Origin: Limnohabitans sp. | Lineage (GTDB): Bacteria; Pseudomonadota; Gammaproteobacteria; Burkholderiales; Burkholderiaceae_C | Assembly: GCA_030729445.1 (NCBI GenBank) | Contig: JANQXJ010000147.1 | Span: 1 to 20,929 of the forward strand | Direction: 5' to 3' | Length of the DNA: 20,929 nucleotides | Shown here: piece after piece, positions 6,222 through 13,945 of the stretch | Numbering within the stretch: the first letter of the stretch is position 1 | How the letters are laid out: each line of letters opens with the position of its first letter | Notes under the pieces: generated by a model | The model's input: the letters and a program-made list of their open reading frames with translations, nothing else | What the model was told of the DNA's origin: nothing | The model's database searches: none | Program-made: the position numbers and the translations under genes

Positions 6222-8053
6222 CTGATTTGGCCGAGCATTTGAATGGCGCGGGCCTTGATGTCGCCATGGGTCAATGAAATCACCGACAGAATCAAGGCAC
6301 GTGCGAGGTCTTTGTCACCCTTGGCAAGCAACTGAGCGGCCAAGTTGAGCTTGCTCAGCTCGGTATCGTCCACCGCGGGTGTCGTGTTGGGTGGCGTAAC
6401 CTGAGCTGGTGCAACATCGTTGGCTGCTGGGGCCAGGGGCGAGGTCGTTGACGAGGGATGAAGGTTCAGATCGATCGCGCTCATTTGGACCGGGACACTC
6501 ACAGGGCTGCGATCTGCTTGCATGACCGGTTCAGTGCTGGGGCTGGGAATGTCGTCGTAAGAGGGGGCGTAAGTGGTTTCGGGTTCAGCCGAATTTCTTC
6601 TCATCCAAAAAGCCACCAACAAAAGGGCCACCAATAAACCCGCAGCCCAACCCCACAGTTGTTTGTTTTCATTCAACTCTTGAAGGATCGAGCCTGATAT
6701 CAAGGTTGCTGAAGATGGGTCTAGAGGTGAAGCGGAGGGCAAAGACGGTGCGGGCGCAGGCGAAACTGAAGCGAACGTGCTGTTGCTGGCGGTTGAATTT
6801 TGGGCCAGGGCTTCCAAATCTCTCAGGTTTTTGTTCAGGGCAGCAAGCTGGTCAGAAGTGTCTTTGGCTTCACGCTCGCTGGCCAGTTTGGCATCGGCCG
6901 CGTTGGCGCTCACGCTCGATTTGGACAAGGTCAATTTGTCTTGCTGCACGGGGGCGGGCGCAGACTTGTCGGACTCGGCGGTCACAGTGCCAGACATCGA
7001 GCGAGAATTTTTGGCGTCTACCAAAAGGGGGGATCCCGCCAATCGTCTGGCGTACTCAGCAAATTCTTTGGCTTGGGCAATAACGGTTTGCCGGGCTTGT
7101 TCGCGCGGAATTTCTGTGGCTTCATCAAGGTCTGGAATCCGCAGCACAGCGCCTGCCTTGACCAAGTTCACATTCCCTTGGATGAAGGCGTCCGGGTTGG
7201 CTTTGAGCATGGCCAACATCATTTGATCAAGGCTGGCTTTGCCGCCCAAATAGCGTATGGCCAGTCGGGAGGCTGTGTCGCCGGGTTTGACCCTGATGAT
7301 CTTCTCGCCTGCTCCTAGCGCGAATTCGTTGACTTTGGGTTTGGCTTGGACCGCAGGCGTGCTGAGGTTAGAGCTTGTGGTGGCCTGGTTGTCAGCCTTT
7401 GTGGGGGTCGCTATTGGTGCTGGTGCATTGTCCACTGGCGCAAAGCGGTAAACAGGGATGTTTTTTGCATTCAGTTCAACGCTGGTTGCGTTGAGTGCGT
7501 TCACCGGGAGAGGGGGGTCGACCTTTGTGACAGGTACAGGCGGTGCAGGGATGGTCTGAACGATGGGGGGGACCGCAGCCAATTGTGGACTGATGACCGG
7601 TGCCGTTGCCGAACTGGGATTGGCAATTCTGTCGTTGACAGAGTTCAGCAACAAAGCATAGTTTTTGGTGAGCTTGCCGGTGGAGGTTTGGGCTTCCAGA
7701 ATCAGGTCAATGAAGTTTTCCTGAATGGGCGCTCGCCCGTTCAAAGTGATGACCGGGGTACCGTTAGGCCGGTTTTGCAAGCTGGCTGTGACGCCGTTCA
7801 ATGCCGGGTTGAATTCCATGCCCGCCTGGCTGAAGGCACCAGGGGACGCCAATTGGGCGCGGAGTGTCCGCAATTCTTCAGGCGAAGCTTGGGCGACCTC
7901 AATTTCAGCCCTTAGGGGCTCACCCATGCCCGAAAGGATCTGAAGCCGACCCAAGTCCAACGCGGCTGCGGGCAAAACCCATGCTGAAAAAACCAAAGCA
8001 CCCAAGGCTTTCATCTTGTGATTTTTTGGCATTTGGCGTGTGGTTTGACCCAT
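6218..8053 (-). CDS. fimV: FimV-type pilus assembly / cell-pole protein with LysM domain
   Basis: About 611 residues from the chosen ATG at 8051-8053. A signal peptide ends near residue 31 (LVFSAWVLPAAA before LDLGRLQ). The conserved FimV N-terminal region follows (LSGMGEPLRAEIEV, residues 41-54). After a Pro/Ala-rich stretch comes a LysM-like region near 249-306 (IIRVKPGDTASRLAIRYL...ANPDAF), then a short predicted coiled coil near 388-418 and one membrane helix at 466-485. A cytoplasmic linker leads to a short C-terminal helical segment (563-611, ELSKLNLAAQLLAKGD...). In Pseudomonas, FimV binds peptidoglycan and organises type IV pilus and polar proteins. This one is shorter than the Pseudomonas protein and its acidic repeat region is minimal. 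The start is uncertain: 8098, 8032 and 8014 are also in frame, and no strong ribosome site decides. Confidence 0.85.
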   Translation of the reverse strand: MGQTTRQMPKNHKMKALGALVFSAWVLPAAALDLGRLQILSGMGEPLRAEIEVAQASPEELRTLRAQLASPGAFSQAGMEFNPALNGVTASLQNRPNGTPVITLNGRAPIQENFIDLILEAQTSTGKLTKNYALLLNSVNDRIANPSSATAPVISPQLAAVPPIVQTIPAPPVPVTKVDPPLPVNALNATSVELNAKNIPVYRFAPVDNAPAPIATPTKADNQATTSSNLSTPAVQAKPKVNEFALGAGEKIIRVKPGDTASRLAIRYLGGKASLDQMMLAMLKANPDAFIQGNVNLVKAGAVLRIPDLDEATEIPREQARQTVIAQAKEFAEYARRLAGSPLLVDAKNSRSMSGTVTAESDKSAPAPVQQDKLTLSKSSVSANAADAKLASEREAKDTSDQLAALNKNLRDLEALAQNSTASNSTFASVSPAPAPSLPSASPLDPSSATLISGSILQELNENKQLWGWAAGLLVALLLVAFWMRRNSAEPETTYAPSYDDIPSPSTEPVMQADRSPVSVPVQMSAIDLNLHPSSTTSPLAPAANDVAPAQVTPPNTTPAVDDTELSKLNLAAQLLAKGDKDLARALILSVISLTHGDIKARAIQMLGQIR

Positions 8054-8090
8054 GGGTATCCCGGAAAACTGTTGTGGTTTCAATGGTGAA

Positions 8091-9221
8091 TCAGGCATCC
8101 AAGAGGATGCGCAGCATGCGACGAAGCGGCTCGGCAGCGCCCCAAAGCAATTGATCACCAATGGTAAAGGCGCCAATATACTCTGGTCCCATGGCCAACT
8201 TTCGTACACGTCCCACAGGGATGGTCATGGTGCCGGTGACGGCCACAGGTGTCAAGTCTTTGATAGTCGCTTCGCGGGTGTTAGGAATCACTTTGACCCA
8301 ATCATTGTCCGCTGCGATCATGGCTTCAAGGTCGGCCACAGGCACGTCTTTTTTGAGTTTGAAGGTCAAGGCCTGGCTGTGGCAGCGCATCGCGCCCACC
8401 CGCACGCAAAAGCCATCCACAGGAATCGCTGAAGTGCCAAAAGCCTCGCCCAGGCCCAAAATCTTGTTGGTTTCGGCCATGCCTTTCCACTCTTCTTTGG
8501 ACATGCCGTTGCCCAGATCCTTGTCGATCCAAGGGATCAGCGAGCCGCCCAGTGGCACGCCAAAGTTGGTGGTCTCTGTAGCGGTCAGGGCGCGTTGTTT
8601 GGCTACAACCATCCGGTCAATTTCCAAAATGGCGCTCTTGGGGTCGTCCAGCAGGGCTTTGACTTCGGCGTTCAATGTGCCGTACTGGGTCAGCAGTTCG
8701 CGCATGTGTTGCGCACCGCCGCCCGAGGCCGCTTGGTAAGTCTGGGTGCTCATCCACTCGACCAGACCGGCTTTGTAGAGGGCGCCCACGCCCATCAACA
8801 TGCACGAGACGGTGCAGTTGCCGCCCACCCAGTTCTTGCCGCCGTTGGCCATCGCGTTCTTGATCACGGGCATGTTGACCGGATCCAAGATGATGACCGC
8901 ATCTTTTTCCATGCGCAGGGTCGACGCCGCGTCGATCCAGTGGCCGTTCCAGCCCGCTGCACGCAGTTTGGGAAAGACTTCGGAGGTGTACTCGCCACCT
9001 TGGGCGGTGATGATGATCTCGCAGCGCTTGAGCTGCTCGAGGTTGAAAGCGTCTTGCAGCGTGGTTTCGTTCTTGGCCATCGAGGGGGCTTTACCGCCCG
9101 CGTTCGATGTGGAGAAGAACAAGGGCTCGATCAGGTCAAAGTCTTTTTCCTGAATCATGCGGTCCATCAGAACCGAGCCGACCATGCCGCGCCAGCCGAC
9201 CAAACCTACTAACTTGCTCAT
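8091..9221 (-). CDS. asd: Aspartate-semialdehyde dehydrogenase
   Basis: A 376-residue enzyme that reduces L-aspartyl-4-phosphate to L-aspartate-4-semialdehyde with NADPH, the branch point for Lys/diaminopimelate, Thr, Met and Ile. The N-terminal nucleotide loop is GLVGWRGMVGSVLM; the catalytic cysteine is Cys136 in VGGNCTVSCMLM, and QAASGGGAQHM follows. It is the Gram-negative type, close in length to the E. coli enzyme. The ATG at 9219-9221 is preceded by GAAAGGGCG. It is 37 bases upstream of the chosen fimV start. A 250-base gap separates it from leuB; that gap holds a possible leader peptide and overlapping inverted repeats, suggesting asd has its own promoter and control. Confidence 0.97.
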   Translation of the reverse strand: MSKLVGLVGWRGMVGSVLMDRMIQEKDFDLIEPLFFSTSNAGGKAPSMAKNETTLQDAFNLEQLKRCEIIITAQGGEYTSEVFPKLRAAGWNGHWIDAASTLRMEKDAVIILDPVNMPVIKNAMANGGKNWVGGNCTVSCMLMGVGALYKAGLVEWMSTQTYQAASGGGAQHMRELLTQYGTLNAEVKALLDDPKSAILEIDRMVVAKQRALTATETTNFGVPLGGSLIPWIDKDLGNGMSKEEWKGMAETNKILGLGEAFGTSAIPVDGFCVRVGAMRCHSQALTFKLKKDVPVADLEAMIAADNDWVKVIPNTREATIKDLTPVAVTGTMTIPVGRVRKLAMGPEYIGAFTIGDQLLWGAAEPLRRMLRILLDA

Positions 9222-9242
9222 TTCAACGCCCTTTCAGTTTTT

Positions 9243-9308
9243 AAAACAGTGTTCGACCAGACTGTTTTCCCGGCTCGTCTGGCCGGGAGGGGCGCACGAC
9301 GAACCAGG
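9243..9308 (-). promoter_or_regulatory. Overlapping inverted repeats in the asd leader (candidate attenuator)
   Basis: Four pairings are visible on the minus strand between the small reading frame and asd. CCTGGTTCGTC (9298-9308) can pair with GACGAGCCGGG (9269-9279), 11 bp with two G-U pairs. TCCCGGC (9282-9288) pairs with GCCGGGA (9268-9274), 7 bp. CCAGAC pairs with GTCTGG between the loops, 6 bp. AAAACAGT (9261-9268) pairs with ACTGTTTT (9243-9250), 8 bp, just before the asd ribosome site. The first two exclude each other because both use GCCGGG. The last hairpin ends in four T residues followed by A residues, so it is at best a weak terminator. The layout resembles an attenuator, but function is inferred from hand pairing only. 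Confidence 0.45.
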
Positions 9309-9313
9309 CCGGA

Positions 9314-9415
9314 TCAGCCCTTAATGGTCGTGGTTTTTGTGGGAGTTGCACGCGCACCAGCAGCCACTGCAGCGGCAGTGATCAGGTTCAGGGTGAACAG
9401 GTGGGCGTGTAACAT
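9314..9415 (-). CDS. Possible 33-residue Thr/Lys-rich leader peptide ahead of asd
   Basis: An ATG at 9413-9415 opens a 33-codon frame ending in TGA. The first half is hydrophobic (LFTLNLITAAAVAAG). Codons 24-32 read T-P-T-K-T-T-T-I-K, so five Thr, two Lys and one Ile fall next to the stop. Thr, Lys and Ile are end products of the pathway that asd feeds, as in the Thr/Ile-rich thrL leader of E. coli. There is no Shine-Dalgarno sequence, but a TACAAT hexamer ends 7 bases before the ATG, so the transcript could start at the A of the ATG and be leaderless. Short frames arise by chance in such gaps, and no homologue was checked. I infer a regulatory leader rather than a functional protein. Confidence 0.4.
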   Translation of the reverse strand: MLHAHLFTLNLITAAAVAAGARATPTKTTTIKG

Positions 9416-9422
9416 GGCCGAA

Positions 9423-9428
9423 ATTGTA
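9423..9428 (-). promoter_or_regulatory. Possible -10 element for the asd leader transcript
   Basis: TACAAT on the minus strand matches TATAAT at five of six positions and lies 7 bases ahead of the small-peptide ATG. The predicted start would coincide with that ATG. No good -35 hexamer is present at 16-18 bases upstream, so an activator or an alternative sigma factor would be needed, or the site is chance. Confidence 0.35.
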
Positions 9429-9443
9429 ATAGATGCTGAGTGG

Positions 9444-9463
9444 GGCATGCCTTACAGCATGCC
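9444..9463. other. Hairpin downstream of leuB
   Basis: GGCATGC and GCATGCC form a perfect 7-bp stem with a 6-base loop, 8 bases past the leuB stop. No T run follows on the minus strand, so it is not a classical terminator. It may mark the 3' end of the leuCDB message or sit in the upstream part of the asd leader promoter. Confidence 0.45.
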
Positions 9464-9471
9464 GTGTTGGC

Positions 9472-10557
9472 TTAACCCAACGCTTTGACCACCGCATCAC
9501 CCATTTGTGCGGTGCCCACCTTGGTGGTGCCCTCGCTGTAAATGTCGCCCGTGCGCAGACCTTGGGCCAACACTTTTTGCACGGCCGCTTCGATGCGTTG
9601 GGCCGCTTCGGGCTGGTTCAGGCTAAAGCGCAGCATCATGGCGGCTGACAAGATGGTCGCCAGTGGGTTGGCCACACCTTTGCCCGCGATGTCGGGGGCG
9701 CTGCCGTGGCTGGGCTCGTACAGGCCTTGGTTTTTGGTGTTCAGGCTGGCCGAGGGCAGCATGCCGATCGAGCCCGTCAACATGGACGCTTCGTCGCTCA
9801 GGATGTCGCCAAACATGTTGCCGGTGACCACCACGTCAAAGCGCTTGGGTTCCTTGACCAGCTGCATCGCGGCGTTGTCCACATACATGTGGTCCAGCGC
9901 GATGTCGGGGTATTCTTTGCCGACTTCGGTGACCACGTCTTTCCAGAACTGGAAGGTCTCGAGCACGTTGGCTTTGTCCACGCTGGTCACGCGGCCTTCG
10001 GTGCCAGCGGCTTTGCGCTTGCGGGCGGCCTGGAAGGCCACGTGCGCGATGCGCTCGATCTCGGGCTTGGAGTAGCGCATGGTGTCGAAGGCTTCTTCGG
10101 CGCCGGGGAAGTGGCCATCGGTCGCGATGCGGCGACCGCGTGGCTGGCCAAAGTAGATGTCGCCCGTGAGCTCGCGGATGATCAGGATGTCCAGGCCCGA
10201 GATCAGCTCGGGCTTGAGGCTGGACGCGCCCACCAATTGTTCGTAGCAAATCGCAGGGCGGAAGTTGGCGAACAGACCCATGTTTTTGCGCAGGCCCAAA
10301 ATGGCTTGCTCGGGGCGCAGGGGCCGGTCGAGCTTGTCGTATTTCCAGTCGCCCACCGCGCCAAACAGCACAGCGTCAGACGCCATGGCCAGCTTGAGTG
10401 TGGCTTCGGGCAGGGGATGGCCAAAAGCGTCATAAGCGGCGCCACCGACCAAGGCGGTTTCCATCTCGAACTTCAGGTCGAGCGTGTTCAGGACTTTGAC
10501 GGCTTCAGCGACGATTTCGGTGCCGATGCCATCACCGGGGAGGACTGCGATTTTCAT
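9472..10557 (-). CDS. leuB: 3-isopropylmalate dehydrogenase
   Basis: A 361-residue NAD-dependent decarboxylating dehydrogenase that oxidises 3-isopropylmalate to 2-oxoisocaproate in leucine synthesis. It opens with MKIAVLPGDGIGTEI, the family start. The substrate loop RELTGDIYFG, the DKANVLE motif, VDNAAMQLV, the metal-binding region GNMFGDILSDEASM, and the NAD-binding YEPSHGSAPDIAGKGVANP are all present. Length is normal. It begins 17 bases after the leuD stop; the ribosome site is weak (CGAG), so coupling to leuD translation is plausible. It is the last gene of leuCDB before the asd leader. Confidence 0.97.
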   Translation of the reverse strand: MKIAVLPGDGIGTEIVAEAVKVLNTLDLKFEMETALVGGAAYDAFGHPLPEATLKLAMASDAVLFGAVGDWKYDKLDRPLRPEQAILGLRKNMGLFANFRPAICYEQLVGASSLKPELISGLDILIIRELTGDIYFGQPRGRRIATDGHFPGAEEAFDTMRYSKPEIERIAHVAFQAARKRKAAGTEGRVTSVDKANVLETFQFWKDVVTEVGKEYPDIALDHMYVDNAAMQLVKEPKRFDVVVTGNMFGDILSDEASMLTGSIGMLPSASLNTKNQGLYEPSHGSAPDIAGKGVANPLATILSAAMMLRFSLNQPEAAQRIEAAVQKVLAQGLRTGDIYSEGTTKVGTAQMGDAVVKALG

Positions 10558-10574
10558 GGGGATTCTCGTGTTTT

Positions 10575-11228
10575 TTATGCGTTAACAGCGGTGTGGGCCA
10601 ACCACGGTTTGGTGGCCAAGCGCTCGGCTTCATAGGCCTTGATCTTGTCGGCATGGCGCAGGGTCAGGCCAATGTCATCCAAGCCATTGAGCAGGCAGTA
10701 CTTGCGGAAGGCCTGCACCTCGAACGGGATTTCTTCGCCTTGGGGGCGCACCACCACTTGGCGTTCCAGGTCCACCGTCAGTTCGTAGCCGGGGAAGGCC
10801 GCGACTTCGTCGAACAGCTGAGCCACCACAGCTTCGGGCAGCACGATGGGCAGCAGGCCATTTTTGAAGCAGTTGTTGAAAAAGATGTCGGCAAAGCTGG
10901 GCGCGATCACGCAGCGAAAGCCGTATTGGTCGATGGCCCAGGGGGCGTGTTCGCGGCTGGAGCCGCAGCCGAAGTTCTTGCGTGCCAGCAGCACAGATGC
11001 GCCTTTGTAGCGCGGCTGGTTGAGCACGAAGTCGGGGTTGGGCTTGCGGGCGGACTCGGGCACGCCGGGCTCACCCTTGTCGAGGTAGCGCCATTCGTCG
11101 AACAGGTTGGGGCCAAAGCCTGTTTTGCGGATCGACTTGAGGAACTGCTTGGGGATGATGGCGTCGGTGTCCACGTTGGCGCGGTCCATCGGGGCCACGA
11201 TGCCTTTGAGGAGGGTGAATTTTTGCAT
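10575..11228 (-). CDS. leuD: 3-isopropylmalate dehydratase small subunit
   Basis: A 217-residue swivel-domain subunit that pairs with LeuC to isomerise 2-isopropylmalate to 3-isopropylmalate. It begins MQKFTLLKGIVAPMDRANVDTDAIIPKQFLK, typical of the long bacterial LeuD, and has the substrate-recognition loop NFGCGSSREHAPWA. The ATG at 11226-11228 has a clear ribosome site, GAGGAAA, and lies 20 bases after the leuC stop. Unlike some Burkholderiales, no small entericidin-like gene separates leuC and leuD. Confidence 0.97.
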   Translation of the reverse strand: MQKFTLLKGIVAPMDRANVDTDAIIPKQFLKSIRKTGFGPNLFDEWRYLDKGEPGVPESARKPNPDFVLNQPRYKGASVLLARKNFGCGSSREHAPWAIDQYGFRCVIAPSFADIFFNNCFKNGLLPIVLPEAVVAQLFDEVAAFPGYELTVDLERQVVVRPQGEEIPFEVQAFRKYCLLNGLDDIGLTLRHADKIKAYEAERLATKPWLAHTAVNA

Positions 11229-11248
11229 GTTGTGTTTCCTCGATCGCT

Positions 11249-12670
11249 TCAGGCGAATTTGCGCACGTCAACAAAGTGGCCATGCACGGCCGCAGCAGCG
11301 GCCATGGCAGGGCTGACCAAGTGGGTGCGGCCACCCGCGCCTTGACGGCCTTCGAAGTTGCGGTTGCTTGTCGAGGCGCAACGCTCGCCGGGCTCCAAGC
11401 GGTCGGCGTTCATGGCCAGGCACATGGAACAGCCGGGTTCGCGCCACTCAAAACCTGCGGCCTTGAAGATTTCATGCAGGCCTTCGGCTTCGGCTTGTGC
11501 CTTGACCAGACCCGAGCCGGGCACGACCATGGCCAGCTTGACGTTCTTGGCCACTTTTTGGCCGAGCTTTTTGACGACAGCCGCAGCTTCGCGCATGTCT
11601 TCGATGCGGCTGTTGGTGCACGAGCCAATGAAGACCTTGTCGATGGTGATGTCGGCCAGTGCCTTGCCGGGCTGCAAACCCATGTAAGTCAGTGCACGCT
11701 CAATGGCGTCGCGCTTGACGTCGTCTTTTTCCTTGTCAGGATCGGGCGTGTGGCCGTCGATGCCCAGCACCATTTCGGGCGAGGTGCCCCAGGTGACTTG
11801 CGGCACGATGGTGCTGGCGTCCAGTTCCACCACGGCGTCAAAGTGCGCTCCGGGGTCAGACTGCAAGGTCTTCCAGTAGGCCACGGCGTGGTCCCACTCC
11901 ACACCCGTGGGCGAGAGCAAACGGCCTTTGACGTACTCGATGGTTTTTTCGTCCACCGCCACCAGGCCTGCGCGTGCGCCGCCTTCGATGGCCATGTTGC
12001 AGACCGTCATGCGGCCTTCCATGGACAGACTGCGGATGGCCGAGCCTGCGAATTCGATGGTGTAGCCGGTACCGCCCGCGGTGCCGATCTTGCCGATGAT
12101 GGCCAGCACAATGTCTTTGCCCGTCACGCCTTTGGCCAGCGTGCCCTCGACCTTGATGAGCATGTTCTTGGCTTTTTTGGCCAAGAGAGTTTGGGTGGCC
12201 ATGACGTGCTCGACCTCGGAGGTGCCGATGCCGTGGGCCAGTGCGCCGAATGCGCCGTGGGTGGAGGTGTGTGAATCGCCGCAGACCACGGTCATGCCGG
12301 GCAAGGTGGCACCGTTTTCAGGGCCAATGACGTGCACGATGCCTTGGCGCTTGGACATGAAGGGGAAAAAGGCGGCTGCGCCGTATTCCTTGATGTTGGC
12401 GTCCAGCGTGGTGATTTGTTCTTTGCTGATCGGGTCGGTGATGCCGTCGTAGCCCAGTTCCCAGCCGGTGGTGGGGGTGTTGTGGTCGGCGGTGGCCACG
12501 ATGGAGCTGACGCGCCAGACTTTGCGACCGGCTTGGCGCAGGCCTTCAAAGGCTTGGGGGCTGGTGACTTCGTGCACCAGATGGCGGTCGATGTACAAGA
12601 CGGACGTGCCGTCTTCTTCGGTGTGGACAACGTGTTCGTCCCAGATCTTGTCGTAAAGCGTGCGTGCCAT
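11249..12670 (-). CDS. leuC: 3-isopropylmalate dehydratase large subunit
   Basis: A 473-residue aconitase-family subunit carrying the [4Fe-4S] cluster. Cluster ligands are Cys351 in FIGSCTNSR and Cys414/Cys417 in EPGCSMCLAMN. Other motifs are VVCGDSHTSTHGAFGALAHGIGTSEVEHV and the C-terminal STSNRNFEGRQG. I chose the ATG at 12668-12670, giving MARTLYDKIWDEHVV, the usual start, with AAGGA 7 bases ahead; an in-frame ATG at 12772 would add 34 residues that look non-coding. First gene of leuCDB. No Leu-rich leader peptide is visible in the 105-base gap to lapB. Confidence 0.97.
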   Translation of the reverse strand: MARTLYDKIWDEHVVHTEEDGTSVLYIDRHLVHEVTSPQAFEGLRQAGRKVWRVSSIVATADHNTPTTGWELGYDGITDPISKEQITTLDANIKEYGAAAFFPFMSKRQGIVHVIGPENGATLPGMTVVCGDSHTSTHGAFGALAHGIGTSEVEHVMATQTLLAKKAKNMLIKVEGTLAKGVTGKDIVLAIIGKIGTAGGTGYTIEFAGSAIRSLSMEGRMTVCNMAIEGGARAGLVAVDEKTIEYVKGRLLSPTGVEWDHAVAYWKTLQSDPGAHFDAVVELDASTIVPQVTWGTSPEMVLGIDGHTPDPDKEKDDVKRDAIERALTYMGLQPGKALADITIDKVFIGSCTNSRIEDMREAAAVVKKLGQKVAKNVKLAMVVPGSGLVKAQAEAEGLHEIFKAAGFEWREPGCSMCLAMNADRLEPGERCASTSNRNFEGRQGAGGRTHLVSPAMAAAAAVHGHFVDVRKFA

Positions 12671-12755
12671 GGAGCTTCCTTGCTGTGCAACCGAACATTT
12701 TATGCGGATACCTGAAGGCCAAGCTGACACCAATGGGAGCGCAGGGACCGGATGA

Positions 12756-12771
12756 TGCCCGTTTTCGGGCA
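12756..12771. other. Hairpin between lapB and leuC
   Basis: TGCCCG and CGGGCA form a perfect 6-bp stem around TTTT (plus strand), 4 bases past the lapB stop. In the direction of transcription the loop is AAAA and no T run follows, so it is not a typical intrinsic terminator. It may still mark the end of the lapAB message before leuC. Confidence 0.4.
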
Positions 12772-12775
12772 CCGC

Positions 12776-13945
12776 TTACAGTTCTTCCACGCGCCGGGGG
12801 GGGTAGCTGTCCCAGGACTGGCAGCCCGGGCAATGCCAAAAGTGCTCTTTGGCCTCAAAGCCGCAAGCCGCGCAGCGGTAACGGGCCAAAGGTTTGGTGG
12901 CGTTTTCCAGCGTTTTTTGCACGGGTGCAGGCAATTCGCCGACTTCATTTTTGGCCCCGTTCAGCCAGCGACTGGCGGCCATCAGAGAGGGGTGGTTTTG
13001 CAAATGGTCGAGGTAGCGCTGCAGGGCGCTGGCATCGCTGGTGTCGGCAGAGGGCGTGAGATGGGCTTCGAGCGTCGTGATCGCGTCCAACACGTCGATG
13101 CAAGGCTGGCGCTGGTAATGGGCTTTTAACAAATCGCAGGCCTGGGTTGCCATGTCGCAGGCAAGGGCCGCTTGCGCGTAGCTGCCAGCGGCCAAAGGGG
13201 CAGCCATGTCGTTGTGCTTGAAAAAGCCCGACAAAGTCTCGTAGGCCGCTGTGGCCAGGCCTTGGCTCAACTGCAATTGCCCCAACAACAGGCGCGGCCT
13301 GGCCGCACTGGGGTGGGCCTGCAGGGCTTGCGCCAACAATTCGAGTGCTTTGGCGCTGTCACCCTTTTGCACCGCTTCTCGGGCTTGCTCGCATTGGTAA
13401 TGCGCCAGTCGGATGCCAAAGTCGGCCTCGCCGGATTTTTCGAGCAAGCGGGCCACCGCAGCAGCTTCGGGCCACTCGCGAGAGCGCTCGTAAATGGCCA
13501 TGCGGGCCAGTCGGGCTTGGCCTTCATAGGAGGTGCCTTCAAGCTTGCGCAGCGCTTCCTCGGCGCGGTCCAGCAAACCCGCTTTCAAATAATCGAGTGC
13601 CAGACCGTGTTGTGCCCTTTGCCGGTCGGCGTGGCTGATGTCGGCACGCGAGAGAAGGTGTTCATGGACCCGCACCGCCCGGTCATATTCGCCCCGGCGG
13701 CGGAACAAATTGCCCAGAGCAAAGTGCAACTCGGAGGTGTCCGGGTCGTTTTGGACCGCTTCGATGAAGGCATCAATGGCTTGGTCTTGTTGCTCGTTGA
13801 GTAGGTGGTTCAGGCCTTTGAAATAGGCGCGGGGCGCCTGCCGGTTGGCGATGCGCATCTGGCGCAAATCTAGGCGAGACGCGATCCAGCCCAAGGCGAA
13901 GGCCGTGGGCAGGCCCAGCAAAATCCAGGTCAGGTCAAGCTCCAT
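12776..13945 (-). CDS. lapB: Lipopolysaccharide assembly protein B (TPR protein with rubredoxin-like tail)
   Basis: A 389-residue inner-membrane protein. One N-terminal membrane helix (residues about 6-22) is followed by DLRQMRIANRQAPRAYFKGLNHLLNEQQDQAIDAF, then TPR helices over most of the length. The C-terminal zinc-binding rubredoxin-like knuckle is intact: Cys358, Cys361, Cys372 and Cys375 in two C-x-x-C pairs. In E. coli, LapB (YciM) promotes FtsH degradation of LpxC and so limits lipopolysaccharide synthesis; the same role is inferred here. The start overlaps the lapA end by 11 bases, so the pair is translationally coupled. Confidence 0.94.
   Translation of the reverse strand: MELDLTWILLGLPTAFALGWIASRLDLRQMRIANRQAPRAYFKGLNHLLNEQQDQAIDAFIEAVQNDPDTSELHFALGNLFRRRGEYDRAVRVHEHLLSRADISHADRQRAQHGLALDYLKAGLLDRAEEALRKLEGTSYEGQARLARMAIYERSREWPEAAAVARLLEKSGEADFGIRLAHYQCEQAREAVQKGDSAKALELLAQALQAHPSAARPRLLLGQLQLSQGLATAAYETLSGFFKHNDMAAPLAAGSYAQAALACDMATQACDLLKAHYQRQPCIDVLDAITTLEAHLTPSADTSDASALQRYLDHLQNHPSLMAASRWLNGAKNEVGELPAPVQKTLENATKPLARYRCAACGFEAKEHFWHCPGCQSWDSYPPRRVEEL

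Noticed and set aside
9268..9288. The 7-bp asd-leader hairpin as an intrinsic terminator
   Set aside because: The stem is followed by AAAACAGT in the direction of transcription, with no T run, so I do not call it a terminator by itself.
9249..9488. Plus-strand 79-codon frame in the leuB-asd gap
   Set aside because: It runs into the leuB 3' end on the opposite strand, lacks a ribosome site and has no family signature. The minus-strand 33-codon frame fits the context better.
12671..12775. Leucine leader-peptide attenuator ahead of leuC
   Set aside because: I looked for a short Leu-rich frame and alternating stems. Only one 6-bp hairpin next to lapB is present, with no Leu-rich frame.
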